Notes: generated by a model not told the origin, from the sequence alone. A DNA stretch of 64,000 nucleotides from Ficedula albicollis (GCF_000247815.1 NC_021683.1:10695673-10759672), one strand, 5' to 3'. Shown: positions 13,901-29,728, counted from the stretch's first letter. Made by a program: numbers and translations.

Positions 13901-14899
13901 CCCTGATGTTGCCTCTGTTACACGGTGATATTCTTCAGGTCATGGGGGTTAAAAGGGGGCTAAAAAGGAGATCATATTGGACTTGCTTTACACAGACATG
14001 TAGCATTAGACCCAACGCCCAATAGAGGAAAGATATACTACTCCTATTTGATGAGCAGCAGGCCAATAAATTCATTAATCATCATTTTATGCCTCATCAA
14101 ACACTACCCAAGTTCCTCCATGGGAGTTATACAAATTAGCCACTGAAAAGGCAGTAATTTTAGTTTAGCTAGGTAAGTGCTTTTTGATTGCCTTCCTGAA
14201 CAATGCTTCCCTTGACAAGCTAATAAATCAGCCCTTTCTGAATCAGAAGTGCAGCAAGTGCGAACAATAACTCCACATAGTTTCTCCGCTGATTTCAGCT
14301 GGAAGGCCTAAGAGGATGATCTGGGATCAAAGTCTCTTACTTTATTGCAGAGCAAAAGCTTTCTTTATGAAGAAGAGCTACAGAGAAATGAGGAAAGGGG
14401 GATTTTTTTAATCAATTAATGAGAGAAAAAGTCTTGAAACAAAAAGGAGGCCTAAGTCTCCGATTGCAGGGATGCTGGGAGGCCGGCAGGGCAGCTCGGG
14501 CAGGAGCCGGCCCTGCCGCAGGTGAGACTGGAGGCACAGATGGAGGGGCTGCTCCTGTGGAGAGCTACAGATTACCAGGGCGAGTCAGAATACAGACTCT
14601 ATTTAATCTGCGACCAATTGATTCCTTGAGTGTTTCAGGTATTTGTAGTGTAGGTTTAGATTTGTTGGGTGGCTTTACAGTGGGAAGCCTTGAGGCTGTA
14701 CTGTCTTATCTTTTTTTCAAATTGCTGCCTTTGACAGTATCGTTTTTTTTAACTTGGCCGTAAATCATTTCACTAATCAGCTGTCACCAGCCAACATGCA
14801 TACATTGGCATTCAGCCGGAGAATTTGTTTTGGAAGGCCTTTAGCAACAAAAACTATGTTTGTATCAATAACCGTCTGTTAATGTCTCATGCATACGGA
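10967..14899. other. Gene-poor flank with enhancer-like AT-rich blocks
   Basis: No coding exon was seen. Segments at about 11.60-12.0, 13.70-14.30 and 14.55-14.85 kb look like slowly evolving non-coding DNA: many TAAT/ATTA cores, little low complexity and some CpGs. A perfect POU octamer ATGCAAAT lies at 11907-11914. Conservation itself cannot be judged from one sequence. Confidence 0.4.
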
Positions 14900-15763
14900 T
14901 GTAGAACACGGGGAGGAACAAGGGGAGACGGCAGTAACGGAGACCAATTTTGGTGGAGGGAAGAGGGGAAGAGCATTAATTGCCACGGAGGGCGCAGCCT
15001 CGCCCGCCCGCCGCGGCTCGGGAGAGGAGCTCCGTGCGGCACCTGCCGAGCCGAGCCGCGCCGAGCCGAGCCGAGCCGAGCCCCTCGCCGGTCCTCCGCG
15101 GCGGAGTTCGATACTTCCCTCTCCCCGAATCTAGACCTGAGGTATTTTAAGTACAGTGTGTCTCTTCTCCTCTTCATTAACTTTCCCTCCACACATCACT
15201 GCATGCCTCTGAAAATAACTTGGCAAACTGGGAGCCGTTTATCTCTTTTATCTTGGGACCTGATCCAATTAAATAAGTGCACATTTACATTTGCATCCAT
15301 CAGCCATGAGCGTGGAGAGGTCTGTGGTTAGCTTTAGGCAAATAAAAGCCAATTTCGGGGGAAAAGAGGTATCAGGACGAAGCCGCTCCCTTCCCGTGGC
15401 GGGGGCAGGATGCGGCTCCAGCCGGGCCTCGCCGGGCTGCCCGCGCAGCACGGCCACGGCAGAAAGAGGTGCTCATTGCACAAGTGCCTGCATCAACCCG
15501 AGCCGGGCTCCCGGCGCGCTGCGAGTTCGCACATGCTCTAATTATAACAGATGAGTAACGCCGTGCGGAGGACATTTATTTTCTGGTAGTTGGAGGTGAA
15601 GAGATCCTCGGCTGAGGAGGCTGGAAGCGCCCGGCGGGGTACGACCCCCGCACCAGCCTCACCAGCCTCTCGCAGTGTTCGGCTCCGCCGGGATGAACCG
15701 GCAGAGATTGCCCTGACAGAAAAGTGCACGACGAGGCGAGAGGGGCTCGGGCAGCCCCGCCCG

Positions 15764-15918
<155 letters not shown>

Positions 15919-16469
15919 AGCCCCGCCCGCCGCGGGTGCCCCTCGCCTGCAAACTGTCCGTGAAAATTGCGCGGGTTGCTCCCGTTGAGAACCGGGTTTT
16001 TAGCGAACGCAGCCGGTCCAGAAGAGGGGGCGGTGGCGGGAGCGGGATGGAGGTGACCCGGCGGGCGGGATGGAGGTGACCCGGCGGGCCCGGCCCTGGA
16101 GCCGCACCGCCTGCGCGGCTCTCGGCGCCTTTGCGACCCCCACTCCTCCTGCCCCTCCCGGGGGCTCCGCGGCCGCTCAGGAAAACGCTTCTGCCTTCGG
16201 GAGGAAAGCAGAAGCGCCCATGTTGGGGGCCCCCGTGTCCCAAGTGCCAGCGTTAAGTGGTCCCGTGGAGGTACCGCCGAGGGTGCTGGGTGCAGCGAGG
16301 GAAGCCGAGGAGGACTTAGGTGCCGGGGCTCCAGCCGCAGCCTCGGCGCAGGGGAAGGGACTGGGAACGGCGCTTTGGGGCTGCCGGGGGCGGAGGAGGC
16401 GCCTGCGGAGCGCTCTCGGGCAAGAAAAGGCAGAGCCTGCGCAGGAGCCGCTCCCGCGGCCGCCCCGTC

Positions 16470-16472
<3 letters not shown>

Positions 16473-16516
<44 letters not shown>
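16473..16516. repeat. Poly-C run 2 (44 nt), likely artefact
   Basis: This is an uninterrupted C run flanked by an exact 29-base duplication (16444-16472 and 16517-16545). It is the clearest example of the X-poly(C)-X pattern in the window. Confidence 0.9.
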
Positions 16517-16518
<2 letters not shown>

Positions 16519-17287
16519 AGCCGCTCCCGCGGCCGCCCCGTCGGGCAGGGCCGGCAGCTCGGCCAGGCGCGGCCCGTTCGTCCCTCGCCGGTGCCGGGCC
16601 AGCCCTGCCCGTGGCACAGAAAGGTCCCCGGTCTGAGTCGGGCGGCGCCGCCGGGCGACCGCTTCCGCACCCGCGGAGGAGCGGTGGAGGAATGTGGGGA
16701 CAATGCGCCATCTGTCACCGCCGGGTCGCGCCGCGGCCGGGAGCGCCGCCGAGGGTGCTGATTTATGCTGAATGCGCCTTAGAAGATCTCGATGTAGACT
16801 TTGTCTTTCTCTGTCAGAGCCAAGTAAAAAGAAACAGCTGGCCTGAATTTTTAGCACCCATAATTAATTAAGAGCTTCATTCCTGGGATTTGATGATTCA
16901 ATAAAGCAAAACCCTTATTCCCCTATGTGATTCCAGTGAATATCTACTCCACTCCAATCCTTTTGGGTCCCAAGATAGGGCAGATTAACACTCTTTTTCT
17001 GTGGGAGAGAAGGGAAAAAATGCCTCAAGATTGCATCTGAGGCGCACACAAAAGGTAAATTCAAAACTGCCACTTGTTCTCTGCAAAGGCTCCTTATTCT
17101 CCGCCATTGATGTATTTGTGCCAGGTTTTAAAGAAACCAGAGGGGGGATGAGGAATTAACATATTGCTCATTTGGAAAAACAGCCGGTTCTGGTTTTGGT
17201 AACACTTGTTCCCTTGCCAGCCACAGATGTCCTTACTAATAATCGTGGCAGGTCACAGAAAGAGGGGAGCGGGAGGGGGGTGGCTGG

Positions 17288-17471
<184 letters not shown>

Positions 17472-17859
17472 GGCTGCCCCGAGCCTGGCTGCTGCTGCTG
17501 GAGCGGGGGAACACTGCGGGGCCGGGCGAAACACACCGCACCGCACCGCCGGCTCGGGAATACCCCCGGCTGCGCACCGCCGCTGGGCGCCGGCCGGACC
17601 GGGCCATGGGGACGAGTTTGCCTTTGTTTTCTTTCGAGGGGATTTTTTTTTCTACTAAACTAGTCTCAGTTTTGGGTTGAAGTTCCTGTACTTTTCCCTA
17701 CTGCAAACCCCTGTGATATTTTTTATTCTCCTCCTTTAAACTTGCTGACCGTGTTTTCTTGGCGGAGGGGCTTTCACGTAGTTCCTCGGCATGACAAGAG
17801 GAGATGCTGTTCAGAACCCCTTGCCGGGGTGGGGGAGGTGTGCGGGGGGGAGCTCCATT

Positions 17860-17918
17860 NNNNNNNNNNNNNNNNNNNNNNNNNNNNNNNNNNNNNNNNN
17901 NNNNNNNNNNNNNNNNNN
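17860..17918. other. Assembly gap (59 N)
   Basis: Unresolved bases lie inside the CpG-island block, between G-rich sequence and a GC-rich right flank. This confirms that the assembly had difficulty here. Confidence 0.99.
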
Positions 17919-18725
17919 TGCGACCGCGCCGTCCCGGCCGCCGCGGAGGCTCCGCGCCGAGCGGGAGCCCCGTAGGTTAATCGTGACAATTGGAAAGGCA
18001 ACACTCGCGGGGAAAGCAGCGGGGGGGATGTAAACACGGTCCGTGGTGTTGAGGGTCTAAATTAGGATTTGTTTTGTTTTTAAGCGTGAAAGAGGAAGCA
18101 GCAGGGCTGCGCCAGGCTCCCCACCTCTCTCGCCCTCCGTCCCTGCAATTGACAATCTGGGCTGGAGGTACAGGGGGCTCCCAGCCGGAGCTGGAGGCTG
18201 TGCTGGCTGCGGATCGCACCCCCAACTCTGTCTCTTTGCTTCCAGTACAGAGAGTTTTGCCGTGGATGGGATGGATGGGACCAATGGCTGCAGCCCTGGG
18301 CTCGCAGCCCGCCTGGGGTCCTGTCATCCCGGGCGCTCTGGGGTGTCGGTAGGCCCGGGGAACGGGCACGGCTGACCTCGGGACACTTGCCCGGGTTTCT
18401 CCGGGGAAGCCTCATCCTTCCCCGAGGACAGGGCACTTCTCTCGGACGAGCGGGTACGTCGCCCCGGCTCCCCGAGGCGAGCTGCGCTCCCTGGCCGGCG
18501 AACAGCCGCTTTCCGCCGGGAGCCCCCGCTTGTCTTCTCTGGGGTCCCGGATCCTCGGACGTGTCGACCTGAAGACTGAGCTGTTCCTGCGGCCCCGCGC
18601 GTGGGCCCTGCCGGGCCAGCCAGGCCAACGCGCCTGTCGGGTTTTGTGGGGCTGTTGGACTGTCACCTACGGGACAGGGTGCTGCACCCCGCTGCCACCC
18701 GCACCGCCGTCGAGGCGGGCGGCGT

Positions 18726-18728
<3 letters not shown>

Positions 18729-18765
<37 letters not shown>
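18729..18765. repeat. Poly-C run 4 (37 nt), likely artefact
   Basis: This is an uninterrupted C run flanked by an exact 16-base duplication (18713-18728 and 18766-18781). Confidence 0.9.
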
Positions 18766-20841
18766 AGGCGGGCGGCGTGGGGGTCGGGTCTCCCCCTCCT
18801 CATCAAGGGCCGTGCCGTGGGATCCGGGACGGAAAGGGGAGGGAGTGGGCACGGGAAGGGGCGAGCGGTTTCTTCCGGGAGTGGAGCTGCGCCCCGCGGA
18901 GGCTGGGCCGTTCCCACCTGCGCCTCTGGGAAAGCACCTGCTGCCAGGAGAGCTGATGAAAGCCCAGTCTGGAGCACCCCACCGCTAGCCCCGCTTTTCC
19001 TCTCACCTGCCCAAAAAGCGCTTCGCAGCGGCAGGGGAGCCCTCCCGCCCCAAAACTCCGCGGGCTGCCCGCAGCCCTGCCCGCGCCCCGGGAGCGCTCC
19101 GCTCCCCGAAGGAGAGTCGCTCCCGGCCACTCCGAAGGCTGCTCCTGAGTAACCTACGGCAGCTCTGACTGGCAGCAGGCATTATTTTTATTTTAAGATA
19201 TCCCCACTTCTTTTTTTTCTATTTTTTTTCAACAACAAATTAACGTGCCAGAGGCAAAAAAGACGAACGCTGTCCCCTCCCCCTCTGCTGTTACGGAAAA
19301 GAAACTGGTAAATTAGTGCTTATGTTAAAGAATGGCTATACAGTATATATCTTCTGTGGCAGGGGAAAAGGGTGATGAATAAAATTGTTGTATGAAATCG
19401 TTTGGGCTACAATAATAGTTATGGTTTAAAATAGGCGACAGGCTGCAACCTAAAGGAAACGGTTAATTCCCTTAGGAATTTATACATCAAACGAAAACCG
19501 TATTGAGATCGCTAATAGACCTATTCAGAATAGCCCTGAGTATAAGGAATAGGGCTTTTGAACGAGCGAAGCTCCTAAGGTGCTTTGGAAAATAGCTTTC
19601 TCAGAGATCGGAAGATCAGCTGTGGAAAGGTAGCACGACAATTAAAAAAAAAATCCATAGCTAGATGAATAATTGAAACCTATTTATTTTGAGGTTAGTC
19701 GGTTCTCCGCGGAACCTGTTGTCTCGGGAGCGCGGTCCTGAGGGGCTTTGTCGCTCCCTCTAGCACAGGGCGCTGGGGAGTTTCCCCGAGTTCAGCCGGA
19801 GGCGATCTCCGCCGGGGGGGACGGGGCGGCGGCGCCCGGGCGGGAGGGGCCCGCGGCGCTTTGCCTCCAGCCCCGCACATCGGGGCTGCTTCTCCCCGGG
19901 CCACCTCTATCGTGCCCCTCGCCGCGAGAACTTTATCACGTTTTAAACAAGGCAGGTGAGTCCAGTAAAGCTCACTGCTGCACGAAAAATACGCCTTCCT
20001 GCAGATCTCACGGACTGGAAATGAAATATCCAACGAAGGAATTCGAGCGATTTTTTAAAAATCATTTATCATTATCAAAATGACAAAATAACATACTATT
20101 ATCCAAGGAATATTTGATTCTTTGCACATTCAGTTGAAACAATTTCGATTTTAAACCAGATTATCTACAAAAAAAATCTTATAACCTAGCGAACATAGAC
20201 TGCATATTTAAAACTCAAAATACAAACTACTATTTAAATTCCCGTAAAATGTAAATATGCATGAATAAACCTGTTACAGCTAATAAATGGCTCTGACAAA
20301 GTTGAAGAGATTACAAAATAATTATCTATCTCGTAAAGAAAAAAAAATCCAAGCAAACAGAGGGGTGTCTCGGCAGCAGCCCCAGAGGTCCCAGTCATAC
20401 TCCCATCACATCAGCAGTGTCGATGGCAGCATACAGCTGACACCCCAAAAACCACACTGAACGAGGGGACACCGGTCCCCGAAGCCGGCCGCTGGAACAG
20501 TCCTCGCCGTCATTTCTCTGCAGGGGACCTGGGCTGCTGGGGCAGCCGCACGAGCGAGAACTGGCTTTGGAGGTTCCGCGCTGGGGAACCCCTAATCTGC
20601 TCGGGGACCCGCTTCCCCCTGCCTTGGGCCGCGGAGCGGCAGAGCGGCGCGGAGGGGGCTCAGGGCGCTCTCTGTCCCCGCACCCAAGGGGACAGGGTCT
20701 GGTGGCTGGGACTGCCCCGGCGGCGCGGCTCGCGTCCCTCCATCACCGCGGCTCCGCGGGCTCAGCGCGGAGCGGAGCGCGGCCCCGCGGGACTCCCGCA
20801 CGGCCGAGCGGGCGGCGGCAGCCAAAGCCGGGCCGAGTGTG

Positions 20842-21453
<612 letters not shown>

Positions 21454-21839
21454 CCGCCGCAGCACCGCTGCTGCAGCGACGCGGGCTAAATCTGGCAGAA
21501 AATCGAACTCATTAGCAAAGTTCACCAGCTGATTGCTTTGCATAAAACACGACACTGATTGGAAGTAATTAGGTTAAAAGATGGGACTGTGCTTCGATTT
21601 GGTGTTTCTAACAAGTGCTTTTGTGCGTGGCCTGATTTAAGCCTTCACCTCTGGGAACAGCGTCCCTCCCGCACCAGGCCCCGTCCCGCTGCCACCGCCG
21701 CTCGCCTCTCCCGGTCCCGCGGGCGGCTCTCGCCTCCGGAGCCCCCCGACCTTTTAAAAATTTCTTGCCACTTCCAAAAAGGCTTCAGGTACTACTGTGA
21801 GGTCCTAAATGGAGCCCCGCGTCTCATTTAAGACGTGCT

Positions 21840-22548
21840 TTTATTTTTCCTCAGCATTTATCTGCCCGTTGCAAAAAGAGAGTGTTTTTGATTCTGTTAA
21901 AAATCTCTTTTAATTAAATATTTGCATTTTACAAAGGCGGCTGCAGGTTTGTTTTTTTTAAATCTAATACGTATAACCTATTTCCTTTTTTTTGTCTCGT
22001 TTTTGCATCATAGTTTAACTCACACCCAAGGGAAAAAAAACAATAGGCATAAAAAATTAAATTAAACTTGTATATATATATTTTAAAACTATGAAACAAT
22101 TCGGAAAAAGACACAGAAATGTATATATTTATATTACGAAAACAACATTAATGCCTGTACAGTTGTCTTGATTTCATAATTTACTTCAAAGATACTGTAT
22201 TATCAATTTAAATACAAAAAAGCTACATTAAATATACAGAATAAGATTTAATACAAATCTTTCTTCTTTGTGTGTGTGAGAGAGAGCGTGTCACTCGTTT
22301 GCTTTTCACTTGCTTAAGACATTTCTGGGCGGTTTCCACCCAGCCATTTCAAATAGACTCTATAAACTTTTGAAGAGGGTGCTGGGAGGGAGGGGGGAGC
22401 TGGTCTTTTTCTGTTTGTTTTGTTTTTCTTTTGGTACTGGAAAAATAACTGCCAAAGCAATTTATTATTCTCTCAAATAAATTAAAAAAAGAAAAAAAAA
22501 GGGAACAAAACCACAGTCCCAGGAGGGTTTAGGGAGGAGAAGCCGATA
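21840..22548 (-). other. IRX5: IRX5 3' UTR (end uncertain)
   Basis: AT-rich sequence follows the IRX5 stop, with long stretches lacking CpG, in contrast to the coding flanks. On the minus strand, AATAAA hexamers occur at 22466-22461 (only about 85 nt after the stop) and 21845-21840 (about 700 nt after the stop). I take the distal one as the more plausible polyadenylation signal, giving a UTR of about 0.7 kb. The extent is inferred. Confidence 0.45.
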
Positions 22549-24074
<1,526 letters not shown>

Positions 24075-24107
24075 TCATTTTGTTCTCCTTCTTGAGCCGC
24101 CGCCGCT

Positions 24108-24389
24108 CATCTTGTTCTCCTTCTTGAGCCGCCGGCGGGCGTTGGCGAACCAGGTGGAGACCTGGGTGAGGGTCATTTTGGTGATGATGGCCAGCATGAT
24201 CTTCTCGCCCTTGGTGGGGTAGGGGTTTTTCCGGTGTTCGTTGAGCCAGGCCTTGAGGGTGGCCGTGGCGTCCCGCGTCGCGTTCTTGCGGTACGCGGGG
24301 TCCCCGTAGGGGTAGGAGCCGAGCGGCGCCGCGTACGGGTGGTACCCCAGGGAACCGGCCATGCCCGGCGTGTGGTCGTAGGGCGAGCC
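24108..24389 (-). CDS. IRX5: IRX5 exon 2, intact part: homeodomain (residues 84-177)
   Basis: The exon starts after a pyrimidine-rich acceptor ending CCCCAG (AG at 24391-24390) and opens with [10 protein letters not shown]. It encodes 94 residues up to ENKM. The TALE homeodomain spans about residues 116-176. It begins [20 protein letters not shown], has the three-residue loop insertion (PYP in [10 protein letters not shown]), and has the recognition helix [13 protein letters not shown]. This domain binds DNA and defines the Iroquois family. The [14 protein letters not shown] version fits IRX2 or IRX5, not the ESTSTLKAWL version of IRX1; the exon 1 and C-terminal matches settle IRX5. Downstream of codon 177 the sequence becomes a partial second copy of the [10 protein letters not shown] codons and then pure C, so the exon's true 3' end is not represented. 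Confidence 0.96.
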
Positions 24390-24883
24390 CTGGGGAGAGA
24401 GGAGAGAGCGGCCCGGCGGGGCGAGGTCAGCGGCCGCGGGGCGGCAATGACAGGGCAAAGGCAACGTCAGGGCCTGCCCGCGGCCCCTGCCCGCGCCCCG
24501 CCGCCTCTCCCCCGGCGCTGGGCCCTGCCTGCCTTCTCTCCCGGTCCTTTCCCAGGAGGAAGGGCCTGGGGGCTCTCCGGAGCCCGTAATCTCCGACTCC
24601 AGGAGACCACCGGCTGCCGGCAGCAATCCAGCGGTTCTCCCCCAAATGCAGGAGCGGAAAAGCAAGTGGGCAGCGCGGCGTGGGGGCGGACAGCGGCAGG
24701 GGGACCGGAGCCTTCCCCCCCGCGCTGCGATCGCGGCAGACAACCTGCCGGGCCCAGGCGGCAGGGCGGGCTGGGCCGCTCCTCCCTGCCCAGGGACGGC
24801 AGGAGGAAAAAATAAAGCGAAGAACAAAAGAGAGAAGAAAAGAAGATAAAAGAAGAACAAAAAAAAAAAAAAAAAAAAAAAGC

Positions 24884-24922
<39 letters not shown>

Positions 24923-25688
24923 AAAAAAAAGAGCGAGAAGAGGGGTAAAAATAAAAAGGCAAAAGAAAAGAAGAGGATTCAGAAAAAGGAAAGAGGGAAC
25001 TGTGAAACTCTGCCCTAAACATAGAGGAGAAGCTGAGCCAAAGTCGCCGGGTTTTGGGGGGAGCTGCGGGGCGTTGGCTGTGGCCGCAGCTCCGCGGTGT
25101 GGATGTCCCGCACTCGGACTGGCCCCGCGGTGCCCCGCGGGCGCGCACGGCGGCGCAGTGCCCTGCCTTCCCCTTCCCTTCCCCGCGCAGCCCCGCGGAG
25201 CAGCTCGCGGCCATGGGATTAGAGCTCTGCAATATTTAAGCCTAATTATCGCCGTGCAGGGGAAAGTTGCCTGGATTTATCTCCCGGATTTCTCCCATCG
25301 CCGACCAGTCCTGAGTTCATTCCCTTTTCAATCACAACAAGCTAATTGTTGCAGAACTATGACTGGTGGTTTTTATACGTTTAATTTATTTTTTTTTTTA
25401 AAAGGAATGAAGCCGGTCCCTGCCTGCCCTGGTCCTGCTCGCCCGGGCCGTGCCGGCGACTGCCCCTGCGCCCGGTCCTGCCCGCCTCTGCCGCCAGCAA
25501 CAGTGTGAGGCAGGGCACGGCGGCGATGCGGGAAAGTTGGGCGGCGTGGCGGAGAGCCGCGCTCCCTTTTGTCCCCGCGATCTCAAAAATAAAATGGGAA
25601 CAAAAAGCAGGCCCAGGAGGGGGGGGGCGGGCGCCCGCGGGATGCCGTCGTGCCCGGCGCGGTGCCGGCTGCCCGCGGCTGCTCTTAC
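24390..25688 (-). other. IRX5: IRX5 intron 1
   Basis: The intron is 1299 nt with a GTAAGA donor and a CCCCAG acceptor, phase 0. It contains an A-C-A low-complexity block (24859-24930) that includes one of the suspect poly-C runs, so its true length may differ. The rest is GC-rich with an AT-rich patch at about 25225-25410. Confidence 0.92.
24859..24930. repeat. A-run / poly-C run 7 (30 nt) / A-run
   Basis: About 23 A, one G, 30 C (24883-24912) and 18 A lie inside IRX5 intron 1. Similar A-runs on both sides fit the duplicated-flank pattern of the other runs. Confidence 0.75.
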
Positions 25689-25937
25689 CACGTAGGAAGT
25701 GAAGGCGGCGGCGGCGGCGGCGGCCGGGTCGGTGCCGTACTGGAGGTGGGAGTTGTAACCCGGGGAAGGGGCGGTAAAGGCGGTAGATCCGGCATAAGGG
25801 GAAAAAGCGGAGCCCGAAGAAGATCTCCCAAGTTCATCGGTCCTGGGTCCGGAGATCACGCTGGTGCTGTACGCCGGGCAGGAATAGAGAGCCAAGGACG
25901 CTGACGGCTGGTACAAGTAACCCTGAGGATACGACAT
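25689..25937 (-). CDS. IRX5: IRX5 coding exon 1 (residues 1-83)
   Basis: This exon encodes the N-terminal region of Iroquois homeobox protein 5, a TALE-class nuclear transcription factor that in vertebrates acts in retinal bipolar cells, cardiac repolarisation patterning, and limb and craniofacial development. The minus-strand ATG at 25937-25935 opens [20 protein letters not shown]. This matches IRX5 and differs from IRX2 (QAPGS after the tyrosines) and from IRX1, 3, 4 and 6. Residues 72-78 are a run of seven alanines. The exon ends ...FTSYV at 25689, followed directly by a GTAAGA donor (25688 downward), in phase 0. The next residues, GSPYD, resume at the exon 2 acceptor, as in the mammalian protein. 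The reading frame stays open upstream of the ATG and on into the intron, but similarity to IRX5 is confined to these 83 codons. The assignment is essentially certain. Confidence 0.97.
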
Positions 25938-26480
25938 GGCCAGGCGCACACATATACCCGGGAGCCCAAGGCGCCGGGAGGGAGCCGCCGCGCTGCCGGG
26001 CTGGGGCGGCTGCGGCCGGGGCTTCGCGGGCGCCTCTCCGCCCTCGCCAGCTGGGCAGCGGCGGCACCTTGCTCTGCGCCGGGGCTGCTGCTCCGCTTTC
26101 GCCTGCAGCCGGGCACCGCTTCCTCCTTTTTCTCCCCCCCTTGCTTTCCCCTCTTTCCCTCCCCCACTCCTCTCTTTCTCTCTCTCTCCCCCTTGTACTG
26201 GGGGGCTTTTTTTTTTCCCCCTTCCTCCTCGCTCTCGCTTTCCGAAGGGTCCTGCCAAGATGCTAAGTTGGAAATTGCAGCTCCTGACGCCTTCAGCACG
26301 GCCCGGCGAGGCTCCTCCTTCGCGGGGTGTTGTCAGTGGAAGGACTGGCAGGACCCCGCTGGGCTGCCGCGGCCGGGCCCAACCAGCGGGAGGGCTCCGC
26401 GCTTCCCTGGCCCTCCCCAGCGCTCAGAGGCTCAAGTGCGCCGGCTCCTGGATTGCAGTCACCTCCGAGCCATTTAAGAT
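25938..26480 (-). other. IRX5: IRX5 5' UTR (extent uncertain)
   Basis: This is GC-rich, purine- and pyrimidine-biased sequence directly upstream of the IRX5 start codon. I place the upstream limit near 26480 only because CCAAT and AT-rich promoter-like elements lie just beyond it. No transcript evidence is available, so the transcription start could be some hundred bases off. Confidence 0.5.
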
Positions 26481-26806
26481 CAGCTCCAACTTTCTGCATG
26501 TGCTAAATACCATGCGGAGCCGCGTTGCGCCGGAATGCAAGCCAATCAGTATATGAAAAAAAAAAAAGATCTTTAATAAGATTTATTAGCCGCCCGGCTC
26601 CCCCTCTGCACATCCACCCCTCCTCGTGCTCTCTGCCCCTGCCCCTCCCTCTGCTAAATCATTGGAGGTGGGATATACGGCGGACTGGTGGTGCTGTTAG
26701 TTTTGATTTTCTAAACAAAAAAGAAGGTTTTCGTCGGGGAAGAGCCGCAGTCCTGTCCCTGCGCTGCTCGGCCGATCGCTCCCGCGGGCAGGGGCCGTCC
26801 CGCCAC

Positions 26807-26868
<62 letters not shown>

Positions 26869-27330
26869 GGCCGTCCCGCCACGGGACCTGTTGCGGCGGC
26901 TGTGCGGGCGGAGCGGCGGGGGTCCGGCCAGGAGCGGGGATCAGCTGCGCGGAGCGATCGGATTTAGCCTTTCCAGCGGCGGTGGCGGGAGAAGGGCGAT
27001 CCGGAGGGGGCTGAGATGGGTCCGCAGACACCGCTCAGAGCGAGGGTTTGCCCGCGGATCCGAGGAGCGCACCGGGTATCCTCCCCCCGCCCTCGGATCA
27101 TTGAAGGGTCGAGGCGAAAGCAGATTAAAACCATATGAAGCGGGATAAATCCCTGCCGATCAGAAGATGTAATCTCCTGTGATTCCACCAGATATATTTC
27201 CCAATAGAAACATATCTCGATTTATTCCCTTCATGCATTTTGTTTTCCCTTGCAGTTGAGGAAAGGAGCTGCTCCAGCGGCCGTGGACCCCCGGCCATTG
27301 GGATCCGCAGTGCCTTTCTCTGTCGAGGGA
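26480..27330. promoter_or_regulatory. Putative bidirectional promoter of IRX5 and a divergent transcript
   Basis: This CpG-rich segment lies upstream of IRX5 and before the plus-strand exon candidates. It contains CCAAT at 26542-26546 (plus orientation) and the inverse ATTGG at 26661-26665 and 27297-27301. An AT-rich inverted repeat, TAATAA / TTATTA, sits at 26574-26588. CCAAT (NF-Y) boxes in both orientations are common in bidirectional CpG promoters. Neither start site can be mapped from sequence alone, and two poly-C artefacts (26810-26866, 27698-29192) interrupt the area. Confidence 0.45.
26810..26866. repeat. Poly-C run 8 (57 nt), likely artefact
   Basis: This C run is flanked by an exact 19-base duplication (26791-26809 and 26867-26885), in the putative bidirectional promoter. 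Confidence 0.9.
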
Positions 27331-27694
27331 GGGGAGCGATATCATAAGATTTACATATTTAGAATGTATTTTATTTTGTCACTTTTGCATTTCCCGACCG
27401 TAATGCTCTCGCCGCGCTCCCCCGCGGGACGTACGCGGAGACGCGAGGAGCATGGGTGTGTTTAAAAACGGGCAGGCTGGGGCAGGAGCTCCCCGTGTCG
27501 CCGTGGAGGCGACACCGACACCGACACCGCCCCGCTCCCTCCGTCCGTCCCTCCCCGCGCGGGGCTCCGTCCCGCATCCACAGCCCCTGCTGGGCGCAGG
27601 CGGGGCCCGGCGGAACGGCCGCGCTGCAGGGCCGGGGCTGCGCGGGCAGGGCGCGCTGTCCCCGTTGCCTTCGGGGGGCCGCGGCCGGCGGGGC

Positions 27695-29194
<1,500 letters not shown>

Positions 29195-29242
29195 CGGGCC
29201 CTTCCCTCCTCTGCCCTCTCGCACTTCCTCGCCCCCCGTTTT

Positions 29243-29308
29243 GGTTTTTTTTTTTGGGTTTTTTTTGTTTGTTTTTCTTTGTTTTTTGGTTGGTTTTTTT
29301 TTTTTAAT
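29243..29308. repeat. T/G-rich low-complexity tract
   Basis: T-runs with short G interruptions and a terminal run of 14 T lie just right of poly-C run 9. Confidence 0.85.
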
Positions 29309-29672
29309 TAAATTTTTTAATGTGCGGTGTGCGGAATTTCGCCTCTTTAAACTCCGTGTAGTTCTGCCCTGGTAAACGGGACGGGTCCATCCCCGGCTCG
29401 CACGCTCCCTTACATGCTCAATCCACACAGGTGTGCACTTTCATCAGTTTTCGACTGCACGGTGTCACCGGTATTTGTCCCCGTCTTCATTGTAGCAGTC
29501 GCTCTGGAGCACTGCATTTCTTTCTCCACCCGAAAGCTCTACTGTCATAATCCTCTGACAATCCTCCTTGTTCGGGGAGTGAGATATCATCTGGTCAAGT
29601 TTTATACATTTAACATTCATTTTATATGTGAGTAGAATAACTAACTGCTTTTTCGTGCTCCTTTCTTTGTAG

Positions 29673-29728
29673 GAAGAAGCAGAAGTTTTAACCATCTTCC
29701 CATGGCGTCTGACTTTTTTGAGAAGGAG
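29673..29728 (+). ncRNA. Exon candidate A of transcript divergent from IRX5 (CRNDE-position)
   Basis: This 56-base block is bounded by a strong pyrimidine-rich acceptor (CTTTCTTTGTAG before 29673) and a GTAAGG donor (from 29729). It contains an ATG at 29702-29704 in the context CCCATGG, followed by eight more codons (ASDFFEKE) before the donor, which is in phase 0. The same frame is open upstream to the acceptor, so translation could also start earlier. The matching first exon is not recognisable and may lie in the 1.5-kb poly-C run. In mammals the long RNA CRNDE is head-to-head with IRX5 in this position. That parallel is positional; I have not matched the sequence to CRNDE. Confidence 0.5.

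Noticed and set aside
16177..16857. Overlapping Arg/Pro/Gly/Ala-rich frames in the CpG island
   Set aside because: High GC removes stop codons on all strands, so long open frames arise by chance. The frames also run through poly-C run 2.
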